Shown: one piece after another, positions 1 to 5,740 of the stretch | Layout: each line of letters opens with the position of its first letter | Numbering within the stretch: the stretch's first letter is position 1 | Source: Planctomycetota bacterium | GTDB lineage: Bacteria; Planctomycetota; Phycisphaerae; FEN-1346; JAACEH01 | NCBI GenBank assembly: GCA_016935955.1 | Contig: JAFGPY010000270.1 | Span: 1 to 6,011, forward strand | Reading direction: 5' to 3' | DNA: 6,011 bases | Notes under the pieces: model-generated | The model's input: the letters and a program-made list of their open reading frames with translations, nothing else | Told to the model about the DNA's origin: nothing | The model's database searches: none | Made by a program: the position numbers and the translations under genes

Positions 1-371
1 ACGTAGCGGGCCTGCCGCCGGTCGTCGGGCACCGGGGCGATCCGCTCCAAGAGCTTGCGATTGTTCGCGGCGTCGTCGCCCTCGCGTCCGGCCCAGCGCG
101 ACGAGTAGAGGCCCGGCTCGTTGCCCAGGGCCGGCACCTCCAGGCCGCTGTCGTCGGCCACGCACCAGTGGCCCGTCGCCCGGGCGTAGGCCAGGGCCTT
201 GGCGGCGGCGTTCTCGCTGAACGTCGTGCCGGTTTCCTCGTGGGCCTCAATGCCGTTGAAGTCGGCCAGCGACCGCACCTCGATCGGCAGGTCGGCCAGG
301 AGCTGGACCAGTTCGCGGCACTTGCCGGCGTTGCGCGTGCCGACGACCAGGATACGTTTCGCTTCGGACAT
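1..371 (-). CDS. rdgB: RdgB/HAM1-type XTP/dITP pyrophosphatase, 3' end cut by window edge
   Basis: This gene encodes a house-cleaning nucleotide pyrophosphatase. It hydrolyses non-canonical purine triphosphates (dITP, XTP, ITP) to the monophosphate plus pyrophosphate in the cytoplasm and so keeps deaminated bases out of DNA and RNA. The first 123 residues are visible. They carry the N-terminal nucleotide-binding motif T12-x-N14-x-x-K17, the E46-E-T-G-T-T-F-x-E-N block, the catalytic D73-D-S-G-L-E-V signature and the following P-G-x-Y-S-S-R-W-A-G segment, all in the family's order. The family is usually about 200 residues, so roughly the last 75 lie outside the window. The ATG at 371 is the only reasonable start, because the reading begins directly with the beta-strand and T-x-N motif. 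Its ribosome site is weak (a GGGG run at 377-380). It lies 51 bases downstream of the lipoprotein gene and is probably co-transcribed with it. Confidence 0.95.
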   Translation of the reverse strand, partial: MSEAKRILVVGTRNAGKCRELVQLLADLPIEVRSLADFNGIEAHEETGTTFSENAAAKALAYARATGHWCVADDSGLEVPALGNEPGLYSSRWAGREGDDAANNRKLLERIAPVPDDRRQARY

Positions 372-422
372 AGACGCCCCGTGGGCAAGCGGCCCCGTCA
401 TCGGCAGCCGTCCGCCGGCGAC

Positions 423-1331
423 TCACTGACGCGACCCGGGAATTTCCACGACCTTGCTGAGGATCATCTGGCGATACACGCCGCCGCGGTACTGTTGCCC
501 CTTGCGACGAGCTTCGGCTTCGGCCTCGGCTTCGGCCTCGACCACCTGGCGGGCTTCCTCGGCCGTGATCTGGTGCCCGTCGAGGTTCTGGTACGGCATC
601 GCGGCGAGAATCCGCTGCACCTCGGGCGAGACGATCTTCGCCGGATTGGCGATGTTCGCGAAGCGGTGCCAGTCGTCGAAGATCGTGTTGTCGAACAGGC
701 CGACCGTGACGTGGCTGTACGAACCGCCGTGGAAGACGTACGCCTCCTGGCCGCGACGGCGAAGCGACTCGGCGAAATCGACGGCCATGTGCTTGCGATG
801 GTAAACGTTACTGCTGAACGTGCCGACGTTGACCGTGTAATGCTTGGGCAGCTTGTTTGCCTTGGCGGCTTCCTGGTTGGCGGCGGTCGTCGATTCCTGA
901 AGGTCATAGCGGCCGTACGGCGTCGTCTCCGGCAGCAGCATCAGTTGCGATCCCAGTCCCACGCCGAAGATCGGTCGTCCCTGGGCGTCGCGGACGCGGG
1001 CCAACTGCTGCTGGTCGTCGGGATAGTCCTTCGACTCGCGGCCCTTTTCGTAGAGCCCGTAGCAAAGGAACGCCTCGTCGTCGTCGGCAATGACGAAGGC
1101 CTTGGGCAGCCCCTTCTCGACCAACTCTTGCCGCACGCGCTCGGCGTCGTTGCGCGACAACGTCCCCTTGTACTCGGCCAGCAGGAAGGTCTGCGGCGGC
1201 TCCTTGCCGATGTAGCGGTCGAAGTCGGGCGCAATGGTCTGGTCACCGCGAGAGAACGGGTTGCAGCCCGGCGCCGCCAGGGCCACCAGCGCCGCGGCCA
1301 GCAGCATGCGTGCTAGACGATCGGTGAACAT
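423..1331 (-). CDS. Predicted lipoprotein with two SPOR-like repeats
   Basis: I do not recognise a named gene. The 302-residue product starts with a short basic region and a hydrophobic stretch (about residues 9-20) ending L-A-A-P-G-C23, a plausible though imperfect lipobox. Export and lipidation at C23 are therefore likely. Two segments, about 47-95 and 164-214, share a layout of beta-strand, small turn, amphipathic helix (A/D-x-x-R-x-E-L-x-x-K/R-G), then strand and a G-L-Y/F strand. This resembles SPOR domains, which bind denuded peptidoglycan glycans; repeat two (Y-T-V-N-V-G-T-F) is the clearer. Near the C terminus is (Glu-Ala)5 at 265-274, probably a helical linker. The frame stays open upstream to 1433, but the ATG at 1331 is chosen because a strong GGAGG (1339-1343) lies 7 bases upstream and the signal sequence begins there. 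The gene sits between rph and rdgB. An envelope or cell-wall role is inference; the coding call is firm. Confidence 0.85.
   Translation of the reverse strand: MFTDRLARMLLAAALVALAAPGCNPFSRGDQTIAPDFDRYIGKEPPQTFLLAEYKGTLSRNDAERVRQELVEKGLPKAFVIADDDEAFLCYGLYEKGRESKDYPDDQQQLARVRDAQGRPIFGVGLGSQLMLLPETTPYGRYDLQESTTAANQEAAKANKLPKHYTVNVGTFSSNVYHRKHMAVDFAESLRRRGQEAYVFHGGSYSHVTVGLFDNTIFDDWHRFANIANPAKIVSPEVQRILAAMPYQNLDGHQITAEEARQVVEAEAEAEAEARRKGQQYRGGVYRQMILSKVVEIPGSRQ
511..540. repeat. Five tandem hexamers inside the lipoprotein gene, coding (Glu-Ala)5
   Basis: Five consecutive copies of GCYTCG on the plus strand (511-516, 517-522, 523-528, 529-534, 535-540) differ only at the third base. They are in frame with the lipoprotein gene and encode alternating Glu-Ala at residues 265-274. 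Each unit adds two residues, so slippage would change the linker length without a frameshift. Confidence 0.85.
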
Positions 1332-1338
1332 GGGCAGT

Positions 1339-1343
1339 CCTCC
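1339..1343 (-). promoter_or_regulatory. Shine-Dalgarno site deciding the lipoprotein start
   Basis: A perfect GGAGG on the minus strand lies 7 bases before the ATG at 1331. This is the reason to prefer the 302-residue product over the 336-residue open frame that begins at 1433, whose extra 34 residues are arginine-rich and would bury the signal sequence. Confidence 0.8.
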
Positions 1344-1398
1344 GTGTAGTGCGTCCGCGCGGCCATGCCGCCGGCGGGCCGCGGACAAGTCACAAACC

Positions 1399-1404
1399 AT
1401 TGTA
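1399..1404 (-). promoter_or_regulatory. Possible -10 box for the lipoprotein-rdgB unit
   Basis: The minus strand reads TACAAT here, five of six matches to TATAAT, about 70 bases before the lipoprotein ATG. No convincing -35 hexamer stands 16-18 bases upstream. In its place is a hairpin-capable segment (CGCAAA at 1405-1410 against TTTGCG at 1420-1425). The call rests on one box in a GC-rich gap and is weak. Confidence 0.25.
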
Positions 1405-1500
1405 CGCAAAGCGTCGCGTTTTGCGGAGGCCAAAAGACGCCGGGGATTCCCCTCGCCAAAGCGCGCCCTGCGTCGTCCGCAACGACATGGGGCAAAAGAC

Positions 1501-1548
1501 CCCTCTCCCTTGACGGGAGAGGGTGGCCCGCAGGGCCGGGTGAGGGTG
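1501..1548 (+). repeat. 48-base two-hairpin palindromic repeat, copy 1
   Basis: The element consists of a 9-bp stem (1501-1509 with 1515-1523) with loop TTGAC, a 5-bp stem (1525-1529 with 1533-1537) with loop GCA, and the tail GGTGAGGGTG (1539-1548). Copy 2, in the opposite orientation at 1598-1645, has the same length, the same first loop, a second hairpin at the same place and a tail differing by one base. Similar CCCTCTCCC...GGGAGAGGG intergenic palindromes occur in many high-GC bacterial genomes (from memory, unchecked). Confidence 0.75.
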
Positions 1549-1597
1549 ACGAGCAGGAAGGACGTCGCGACTCATCGTATGCAACCTCGCCATGTAA

Positions 1598-1645
1598 CAC
1601 CCCCACCGCCGCCTGACGGCGGCACCTCCCCCGTCAAGGGGGAGG
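1598..1645 (-). repeat. 48-base two-hairpin palindromic repeat, copy 2 (inverted)
   Basis: Read on the minus strand from 1645, it has an 8-bp stem (1638-1645 with 1625-1632) whose loop reads TTGAC, a 6-bp stem (1617-1622 with 1606-1611) and the tail GGTGGGGGTG (1607 to 1598). It shares an 11-base perfect inverted match, CCCTTGACGGG, with copy 1 (1507-1517 against 1630-1640). The two copies could also pair with each other across the 49 bases between them. Confidence 0.75.
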
Positions 1646-1689
1646 AGTCCGGGCGACCTTTCCGACACAGAGAGAGACTCGTGCGGCAC

Positions 1690-2412
1690 TCAGGCGGGCC
1701 AGGGCGCGGACTTCGGCAGCGCCTTGCGCTGCAGGCCGGCCAACTGTCGGCACCCGCGACGCGCCAGGCCGAGCATGCGCTCCATGTCCGCGGCCGCAAA
1801 GGTGTGCCCCTCGCCCGAGGCCTGAACTTCGATGAACCGCCCACCCGCCGTCATGACGACGTTCATGTCGACCTCGGCCACGTGGTCCTCGGCGTACTCC
1901 AGGTCCAGCCGCGCCTGGCCGTCCACGATGCCGACGCTCGTGGCCATGGCCGCGTCCACCAGCGGCCACTGTGCCGTCGGCAACTCCTTGCGCCTGCTCC
2001 AGAGCGCCGACGCCAGGGCCACGTAGGCCCCGGTGATCGACGCGGTCCGCGTGCCGCCGTCGGCCTCCAGCACGTCGCAATCGAGCGTGCAGGTCAGGCC
2101 GTCGAGGCGCGCCAGGTCCGCCACGGCGCGGAGGCTGCGGCCGATGAGACGCTGAATCTCGATCATGCGACCGTCGGTGCGGCGCTCCTTGCGGCGGCCG
2201 GTCGAGCCCGGCAACATGCCGTACTCGGCCGTGATCCAGCCGCGGCCCGAGTCCTCCAGGAACTTCGGCACGCCGAGTGCGAGGCTGGCCGTGCAGATGA
2301 CCCGCGTGCGGCCCAGTTCGATCAGGCACGACCCGTCGGCCGTCCGGACATAGCCCGGGCGAATCTTCACGGGACGCATCTGGTCCGTTCGTCGTCCGTC
2401 CGGTCGTGGCAT
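1690..2412 (-). CDS. rph: Ribonuclease PH
   Basis: RNase PH is a phosphate-dependent 3'-5' exoribonuclease that removes the last nucleotides 3' of CCA during tRNA maturation, acting as a ring-shaped hexamer in the cytoplasm. The 240-residue product has the usual length. It shows the N-terminal D5-G-R-x-x-D-Q-x-R-P block, G-W-I-T-A-E-Y-G-M-L-P (58-68), E-I-Q-R-L-I-G-R-S-L-R (85-95), the phosphate-binding A-D-G-G-T-R-T segment (117-123) and the conserved acidic residues D176 and D182. The start is ATG 2412, with GGAGG at 2424-2428, an 11-base spacing. A nearer ATG at 2420 is in another frame and stops after 17 codons. The gene follows argF by 36 bases on the same strand, so it is probably read with the arginine genes. 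A palindromic repeat begins 44 bases after its stop. Confidence 0.97.
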   Translation of the reverse strand: MPRPDGRRTDQMRPVKIRPGYVRTADGSCLIELGRTRVICTASLALGVPKFLEDSGRGWITAEYGMLPGSTGRRKERRTDGRMIEIQRLIGRSLRAVADLARLDGLTCTLDCDVLEADGGTRTASITGAYVALASALWSRRKELPTAQWPLVDAAMATSVGIVDGQARLDLEYAEDHVAEVDMNVVMTAGGRFIEVQASGEGHTFAAADMERMLGLARRGCRQLAGLQRKALPKSAPWPA

Positions 2413-2423
2413 GAGGGCATGGT

Positions 2424-2428
2424 CCTCC
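2424..2428 (-). promoter_or_regulatory. Ribosome site of rph with an intervening out-of-frame ATG
   Basis: GGAGG lies 11 bases before the rph ATG (2412) but only 3 bases before another ATG (2420) in a different frame, which opens a 17-codon frame overlapping the start of rph. Initiation at the decoy would reduce rph output. The arrangement is visible; any regulatory effect is inference. Confidence 0.5.
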
Positions 2429-2448
2429 GCAATATCAGCGTTGCCGGA

Positions 2449-3387
2449 TCACTCCAGCGGCGCGCGGCCCTGTTGCAGCAACAGGTGCAACACGGCCTTC
2501 TGGGCGTGCATGCGGTTCTCGGCTTCCTGCAAGACGCGCGACTGCGGGCCGTCGAGCACCTCGTCGGTAATCTCCACGCCGCGGTACGCCGGCAGACAGT
2601 GCATGACGATGGCCCCGCGCTTGGCCGCCTTCATCAGGTCGGCGTTCACGCAGTAGCCGTCGAAATCGCGCAGCCGCTTCTGCTTCTCGTCCTCCTGGCC
2701 CATCGAGACCCACGTGTCGGTGTAGACCACGTCGGCCCCGGTCACGGCGGCGCGGGGATCGGCGATCAGTTCGTACTTCAGGCCCGGCACGTCGCGGCGG
2801 GCCTCGGCCAGGAACTTGTCGTCCAGCTCGTAGCCCTTGGGCGCAGCCAGGCGGAACGTCACGCCCAGCCGTCCGCAGAGGATGCAGAGGCTGCGGGCCA
2901 CGTTGTTGCCGTCGCCGACGAAGACCCAGGTGCGTCCCTTGACCTCGCCGAACTCCTCCATGGCCGTAAGCATGTCGGCCAGGGCCTGGCAGGGGTGCGA
3001 CTGGTCGCTCAGACCGTTGATGACCGGCACGCGGCTGTAGCGGGCCAGTTCGCTGATCGTCTCGTGGGCGAAGGTGCGGGCCATGATGCCGTCGACGTAG
3101 CCGCTCAGCACCCGGGCCACGTCCTTGATGGCCTCGCGCTTGCCCAGGCCGATCTCGCCCGGCGACAGGTACAGCGCCCGCCCGCCGAGCTGGTTCATGC
3201 CGACCTCGAAGCTGACGCGCGTCCGCAGGCTCGGCTTCTCGAAGATCATGGCCAGGGTCTTGCCGGCCAGCGACTGGCACGCTTCACCGCGGGCCAGGCG
3301 AGTCTTCAGATCCTTGGCCACGCCGAACAGTTCGTTCAGTTCGGCGTCCGACAGGTCGCCGATGTTGACCAGGTGGCGGGCGTCCAT
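2449..3387 (-). CDS. argF: Ornithine carbamoyltransferase
   Basis: The enzyme transfers the carbamoyl group from carbamoyl phosphate to ornithine to give citrulline, step six of arginine biosynthesis. It is a cytoplasmic trimer. The 312-residue product is typical in length. Carbamoyl-phosphate motif: S53-L-R-T-R57 (many homologues have S-T-R-T-R). H131-P-C-Q134 follows, then the second-domain V-G-D-G-N-N-V segment (157-163), D224-T-W-V-S-M-G230 and H263-C-L-P266, the last two being the ornithine-binding and catalytic loops; E290-N-R-M-H closes the fold. D-x-x-x-S-M-G and H-C-L-P favour ornithine over aspartate carbamoyltransferase. N-acetylornithine carbamoyltransferase is the nearest alternative but normally has a different ornithine loop. 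The ATG at 3387 begins one base after the argD stop, with GGAGGAGG inside argD (3397-3404), implying translational coupling. Confidence 0.96.
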   Translation of the reverse strand: MDARHLVNIGDLSDAELNELFGVAKDLKTRLARGEACQSLAGKTLAMIFEKPSLRTRVSFEVGMNQLGGRALYLSPGEIGLGKREAIKDVARVLSGYVDGIMARTFAHETISELARYSRVPVINGLSDQSHPCQALADMLTAMEEFGEVKGRTWVFVGDGNNVARSLCILCGRLGVTFRLAAPKGYELDDKFLAEARRDVPGLKYELIADPRAAVTGADVVYTDTWVSMGQEDEKQKRLRDFDGYCVNADLMKAAKRGAIVMHCLPAYRGVEITDEVLDGPQSRVLQEAENRMHAQKAVLHLLLQQGRAPLE

Positions 3388-3388
3388 G

Positions 3389-4582
3389 TCACTCGACCTC
3401 CTCCAGGGCCTCGGCCAGGATGCCGATGCCCTGCTCGATTTCCTCCCGCGTCACCGTCAGTGGCGGCATGAACCGCATCACCGTGTCGTGCGTACAGTTG
3501 GTCAGCATGCCCTTCTCCAGGCATTTCTTGAAGACGCCCGCGCCGCCAATGGCCAGTTCGATGCCGATCATCAGCCCGAGGCCACGGACCTGCTTGATCT
3601 TCGGCTGCTTCTGCTGAAGCTCGCGCAGGCGACCGACGGCGAACGCGCCGACCTCGTTGACGTGATCGAGGATGTTGTCCTCGAGAATCGTCTCGATGAC
3701 GGCGCAGCCGGCCGCAGCAGCAATGCCGTTGCCGCCGAAGGTCGAGGCGTGTGTGCCGGGCTTCATGCTGGCGGCCACCTCGGGCTTGGCCACGATGGCC
3801 CCGATGGGCACGCCGCCGCCCAGGTGCTTGGCCAGCGTCATGATGTCGGGCACCACGCCGCTGTGCTGGTAGCCGAACATCTTGCCCGTGCGCCCGACGC
3901 CCGTCTGGACCTCGTCGAAGATCAGCACCATGCCGCGCTCGTCGCACAGGTTCCGCAGCCCCTGCAGAAACTCGTCCGAGCAGACGTTCACGCCGCCCTC
4001 GCCCTGGATCGGCTCGATCAGGATGCCGCACGTCTCGTCATCCACCGCGCCGTAGACGGCGTCCAGGTCGTTCAGCGGCAGGTACTCGAACCCCGCCAGC
4101 AGCGGCTGGAACCCCTGGTGATACTTGCTCTGGGCCGTGGCGCTGATGGCGCCGAAGGTGCGTCCGTGGAACGAGTCCTCGAAGGTCAGCACCTTGTACT
4201 TCTCGCGCGGCGTGTGCAGCCGGGCCAGCTTCAGGGCGGCCTCGATCGACTCGGCGCCCGAGTTGCAGAAGAAACACTTGCCGCCGAACGAGTTCTCGCT
4301 CAGCAGCCTGGCCAGCCGGCCCTGCGGCTCGGTGTACATGTGGTTGGCCATGTAGATCAGCCGCCCGGCCTGCTCGCAGATCGCCGCCACCAGCTTCGGG
4401 TGGCAATGGCCCAGGGCCGTCACCGCCCAGCCGCTGAACAGGTCCAGGTACTCCTTGCCGTCGGCGTCCCAGACTTTGGTCCCTTCGCCGCGGACGATGA
4501 CCACGGGCTGGCGGCCGTAGTTGGCCACCACGTAACGATCAAACAGGTCGATGGTTTCCTGAGTCGACATCGGTTCGGCCAT
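3389..4582 (-). CDS. argD: Acetylornithine aminotransferase (class III PLP enzyme)
   Basis: ArgD transfers an amino group from glutamate to N-acetylglutamate semialdehyde, giving N2-acetylornithine (step four of arginine synthesis). In many bacteria it also serves as the succinyl-diaminopimelate aminotransferase of lysine synthesis. The 397-residue product matches the family. It shows N107-S-G-A-E for the PLP phosphate, F138-H-G-R-T stacking on the cofactor, E190-P-I-Q-G-E-G-G, F222-D-E-V-Q-T-G-x-G-R-T-G with D223 facing the pyridine nitrogen, and K252 in L-A-K-H-L-G-G-G as the Schiff-base lysine, then S280-T-F-G-G-N. The start at 4582 is chosen because AAGGAG (4592-4597) lies 9 bases upstream and the next ATG, at 4570, has no such site. 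The same frame stays open back to 5386, but that part overlaps argB and is not coding. The 167-base gap to argB holds a REP pair and a hairpin close to the ribosome site. Confidence 0.96.
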   Translation of the reverse strand: MAEPMSTQETIDLFDRYVVANYGRQPVVIVRGEGTKVWDADGKEYLDLFSGWAVTALGHCHPKLVAAICEQAGRLIYMANHMYTEPQGRLARLLSENSFGGKCFFCNSGAESIEAALKLARLHTPREKYKVLTFEDSFHGRTFGAISATAQSKYHQGFQPLLAGFEYLPLNDLDAVYGAVDDETCGILIEPIQGEGGVNVCSDEFLQGLRNLCDERGMVLIFDEVQTGVGRTGKMFGYQHSGVVPDIMTLAKHLGGGVPIGAIVAKPEVAASMKPGTHASTFGGNGIAAAAGCAVIETILEDNILDHVNEVGAFAVGRLRELQQKQPKIKQVRGLGLMIGIELAIGGAGVFKKCLEKGMLTNCTHDTVMRFMPPLTVTREEIEQGIGILAEALEEVE

Positions 4583-4605
4583 GGTGCTGCGCTCCTTCCA
4601 GTGTG

Positions 4606-4626
4606 CGGCAGGTTCGTTGCCTGCCG
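4606..4626 (-). promoter_or_regulatory. Hairpin just upstream of the argD ribosome site
   Basis: CGGCAGG (4606-4612) and CCTGCCG (4620-4626) form a perfect 7-bp stem with a 7-base loop. It ends 8 bases before the AAGGAG of argD in the transcript. No T-run follows, so it is not a typical terminator. It may limit or protect translation of argD, or simply stabilise the 3' segment of the message; the function is unknown. Confidence 0.45.
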
Positions 4627-4659
4627 GTCCGTGAGCCCGTTGCGAACGATAGAGCCTGT

Positions 4660-4683
4660 GTAGCGCGCCCGCCCTCGGGCGCG
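4660..4683 (+). repeat. GTAG-type REP element, copy 1
   Basis: The element reads GTAG (4660-4663), an 8-bp stem (4664-4671 with 4676-4683) and loop CCCT (4672-4675). An outer 7-bp stem, AGCCTGT 4653-4659 with ACAGGCT 4687-4693, encloses it. The leading GTAG plus GC-rich palindrome is the hallmark of REP sequences associated with REP-associated tyrosine transposases (RAYTs, TnpA_REP). Copy 2 lies inverted at 4720-4743. Confidence 0.75.
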
Positions 4684-4719
4684 ACGACAGGCTGCAAGCG
4701 ACCGTCCACTCTCCAATTC

Positions 4720-4743
4720 CCCGGCCGAGGGCGGCCGGGCTAC
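4720..4743 (-). repeat. GTAG-type REP element, copy 2 (inverted)
   Basis: Read on the minus strand: GTAG (4743-4740), an 8-bp stem (4739-4732 with 4727-4720) and loop CCCT (4731-4728). The length is exactly that of copy 1 (24 bases) and the loop is identical. The stems differ from copy 1 at two positions, each matched by a compensating change on the other arm. The element begins 6 bases after the argB stop codon. The pair, 36 bases apart, forms a BIME-like unit within the arg operon. Confidence 0.75.
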
Positions 4744-4749
4744 AACCGC

Positions 4750-5625
4750 TTATTCCACGATCTGTGTGCCCACGCCCGAGTCGGTGTAGATCTCCAGCAG
4801 CAACGAATGCTTGATCCGACCGTCGATGATGTGGGCCTTCTTCACCCCGCCGGCCACGGCCGACAGGCAACACTCCACCTTGGGAATCATGCCGCCGGTG
4901 ATCTTGCCGGCGGCGATCAACGTCTCGATCTCGCGTCGCGTCAGCGTCGAGGCCATGCTCGACGGGTCGTCCGGCTCGGTCCGGATGCCGTGCGTGTCTG
5001 ACATATTGACCAGCTTCTCGGCGCCCATGGCCACCGCCACGCGCCAGGCGGCCGTGTCGGCGTTGACGTTGTAGACCTGCCCGTCGTCGCCGATGCCCAG
5101 CGGCGCGATCACGGGGATGATGTCCTCGCGCGTCAGCCGCGACAGGATCCACGTGTCCACCTCGGTCACCTCGCCGACGAAACCCAGGTCCACCTCGGCC
5201 CCGCGCTCGTCCTTGCCGGTCTTGCGTGCGGCCCTCAGCACCGGGCGGCTCCGCGGGTGGATCGGCTCGGCCTGGGCCCCGACCGCGCGAATCGAATCGA
5301 CCAGGTCCTTGTTGATCTCGTTGATCAGCACGTCCTGGGCGATCCGCAGCGTCGCCTCGTCGGTATAACGCAGGCCGCTGACCCACGTCGGCTGCAGGTT
5401 GGCCTCCTTCATGGCCTTGGAGATGGCCGGCCCGCCGCCGTGGACCAGGATCGGGTGGATGCCCACGGTCCGCATGAAGACGATGTCCGTCATGACGTTC
5501 TGCTTGGCCGTGGCATCTTCGAGGAAACTGCCGCCGACCTTGACGACGACCGTCTTGTCATGGAACCGCTGGATGTAGCTGAGGGCCTCGATCAGGGCGG
5601 CCGCTTTTTCGGTGACACCGTCCAC
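4750..5625 (-). CDS. argB: Acetylglutamate kinase
   Basis: ArgB phosphorylates N-acetylglutamate with ATP to N-acetylglutamyl-5-phosphate, step two of arginine synthesis, in the cytoplasm. The 291-residue product has K29-V-G-G for ATP phosphate binding, H62-G-G-G-P, G84-L-R-Y-T-D for the substrate, N186-V-N-A-D-T-A-A, V206-N-M-S-D210, G244-G-M-I-P-K249 and the C-terminal D-S-G-V-G-T-Q-I. About 28 residues precede K29, including L15-S-Y-I-Q-R-F. This matches the N-terminal helix of hexameric, arginine-inhibited kinases, so feedback inhibition by arginine is likely (inference). The start is GTG at 5625: AAAGGAG (5632-5638) lies 6 bases upstream and the initial residues fit the helix. It is the first gene of the cluster and has a candidate promoter about 120 bases upstream. 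The argC and argJ partners are not visible in the window. Confidence 0.96.
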   Translation of the reverse strand: MDGVTEKAAALIEALSYIQRFHDKTVVVKVGGSFLEDATAKQNVMTDIVFMRTVGIHPILVHGGGPAISKAMKEANLQPTWVSGLRYTDEATLRIAQDVLINEINKDLVDSIRAVGAQAEPIHPRSRPVLRAARKTGKDERGAEVDLGFVGEVTEVDTWILSRLTREDIIPVIAPLGIGDDGQVYNVNADTAAWRVAVAMGAEKLVNMSDTHGIRTEPDDPSSMASTLTRREIETLIAAGKITGGMIPKVECCLSAVAGGVKKAHIIDGRIKHSLLLEIYTDSGVGTQIVE

Positions 5626-5735
5626 GGGCGTCTCCTTTCACGCCGGGTGAGAACAGGACCGTCCGCCTGCCGCGATCCGGCCGTCGCCGAGGGGAACACT
5701 CTCCCCAGGGGCAAGACCGTCCGAACAGGGGGAAA
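5626..5735 (-). promoter_or_regulatory. Predicted argB leader with repeated motifs
   Basis: This is the expected untranslated leader from the candidate promoter to the GTG. It contains two copies of GACCGTCCG (plus strand 5657-5665 and 5715-5723), each abutting a copy of GAACAGG but on opposite sides (5651-5657 and 5723-5729). There is also a small stem GGGGA/TCCCC (5691-5695 with 5702-5706). I recognise no known riboswitch or leader peptide. The repeats could be operator sites or a relic of duplication. Confidence 0.4.
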
Positions 5736-5740
5736 CCGTT

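Larger units (their letters stand above)
1332..1689. other. 358-base gap between rph and the lipoprotein gene
   Basis: No supported gene. The rph-proximal half is filled by an inverted pair of 48-base palindromic repeats (1501-1548 and 1598-1645). The lipoprotein-proximal half contains a possible -10 box (1399-1404), a hairpin-capable segment (1405-1410 with 1420-1425), the near-palindrome GGGGATTCCCC at 1442-1452 and a direct repeat CAAAAGAC at 1431-1438 and 1493-1500. No hairpin followed by a T-run is seen on either strand, so a classical intrinsic terminator after rph is not supported. Confidence 0.7.

Noticed and set aside
168..1316. 382-codon open frame on the plus strand
   Set aside because: It is antisense to the lipoprotein and rdgB genes, which have clear motifs and ribosome sites. 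Its translation has no recognisable domain, and long antisense frames are common at this GC content.
1332..1433. 34-residue N-terminal extension of the lipoprotein
   Set aside because: It would place an arginine-rich stretch before the signal sequence and has no ribosome site; GGAGG sits before the ATG at 1331.
1646..1689. Intrinsic terminator after rph
   Set aside because: No hairpin followed by a T-run on the minus strand; the downstream palindromes are followed by GC-rich sequence.
1234..3471. 745-codon open frame on the plus strand
   Set aside because: It runs antisense through rph and argF and across the palindromic repeats. Composition is Arg/Ala/Gly/His-rich with no motifs.
3125..4663. 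512-codon open frame on the plus strand
   Set aside because: It is the antisense shadow of argD and argF.
4583..5386. Upstream extension of the argD frame giving a 665-residue product
   Set aside because: The extra part overlaps argB in another frame, passes through the REP pair and has low-complexity composition. A good ribosome site marks the start at 4582.
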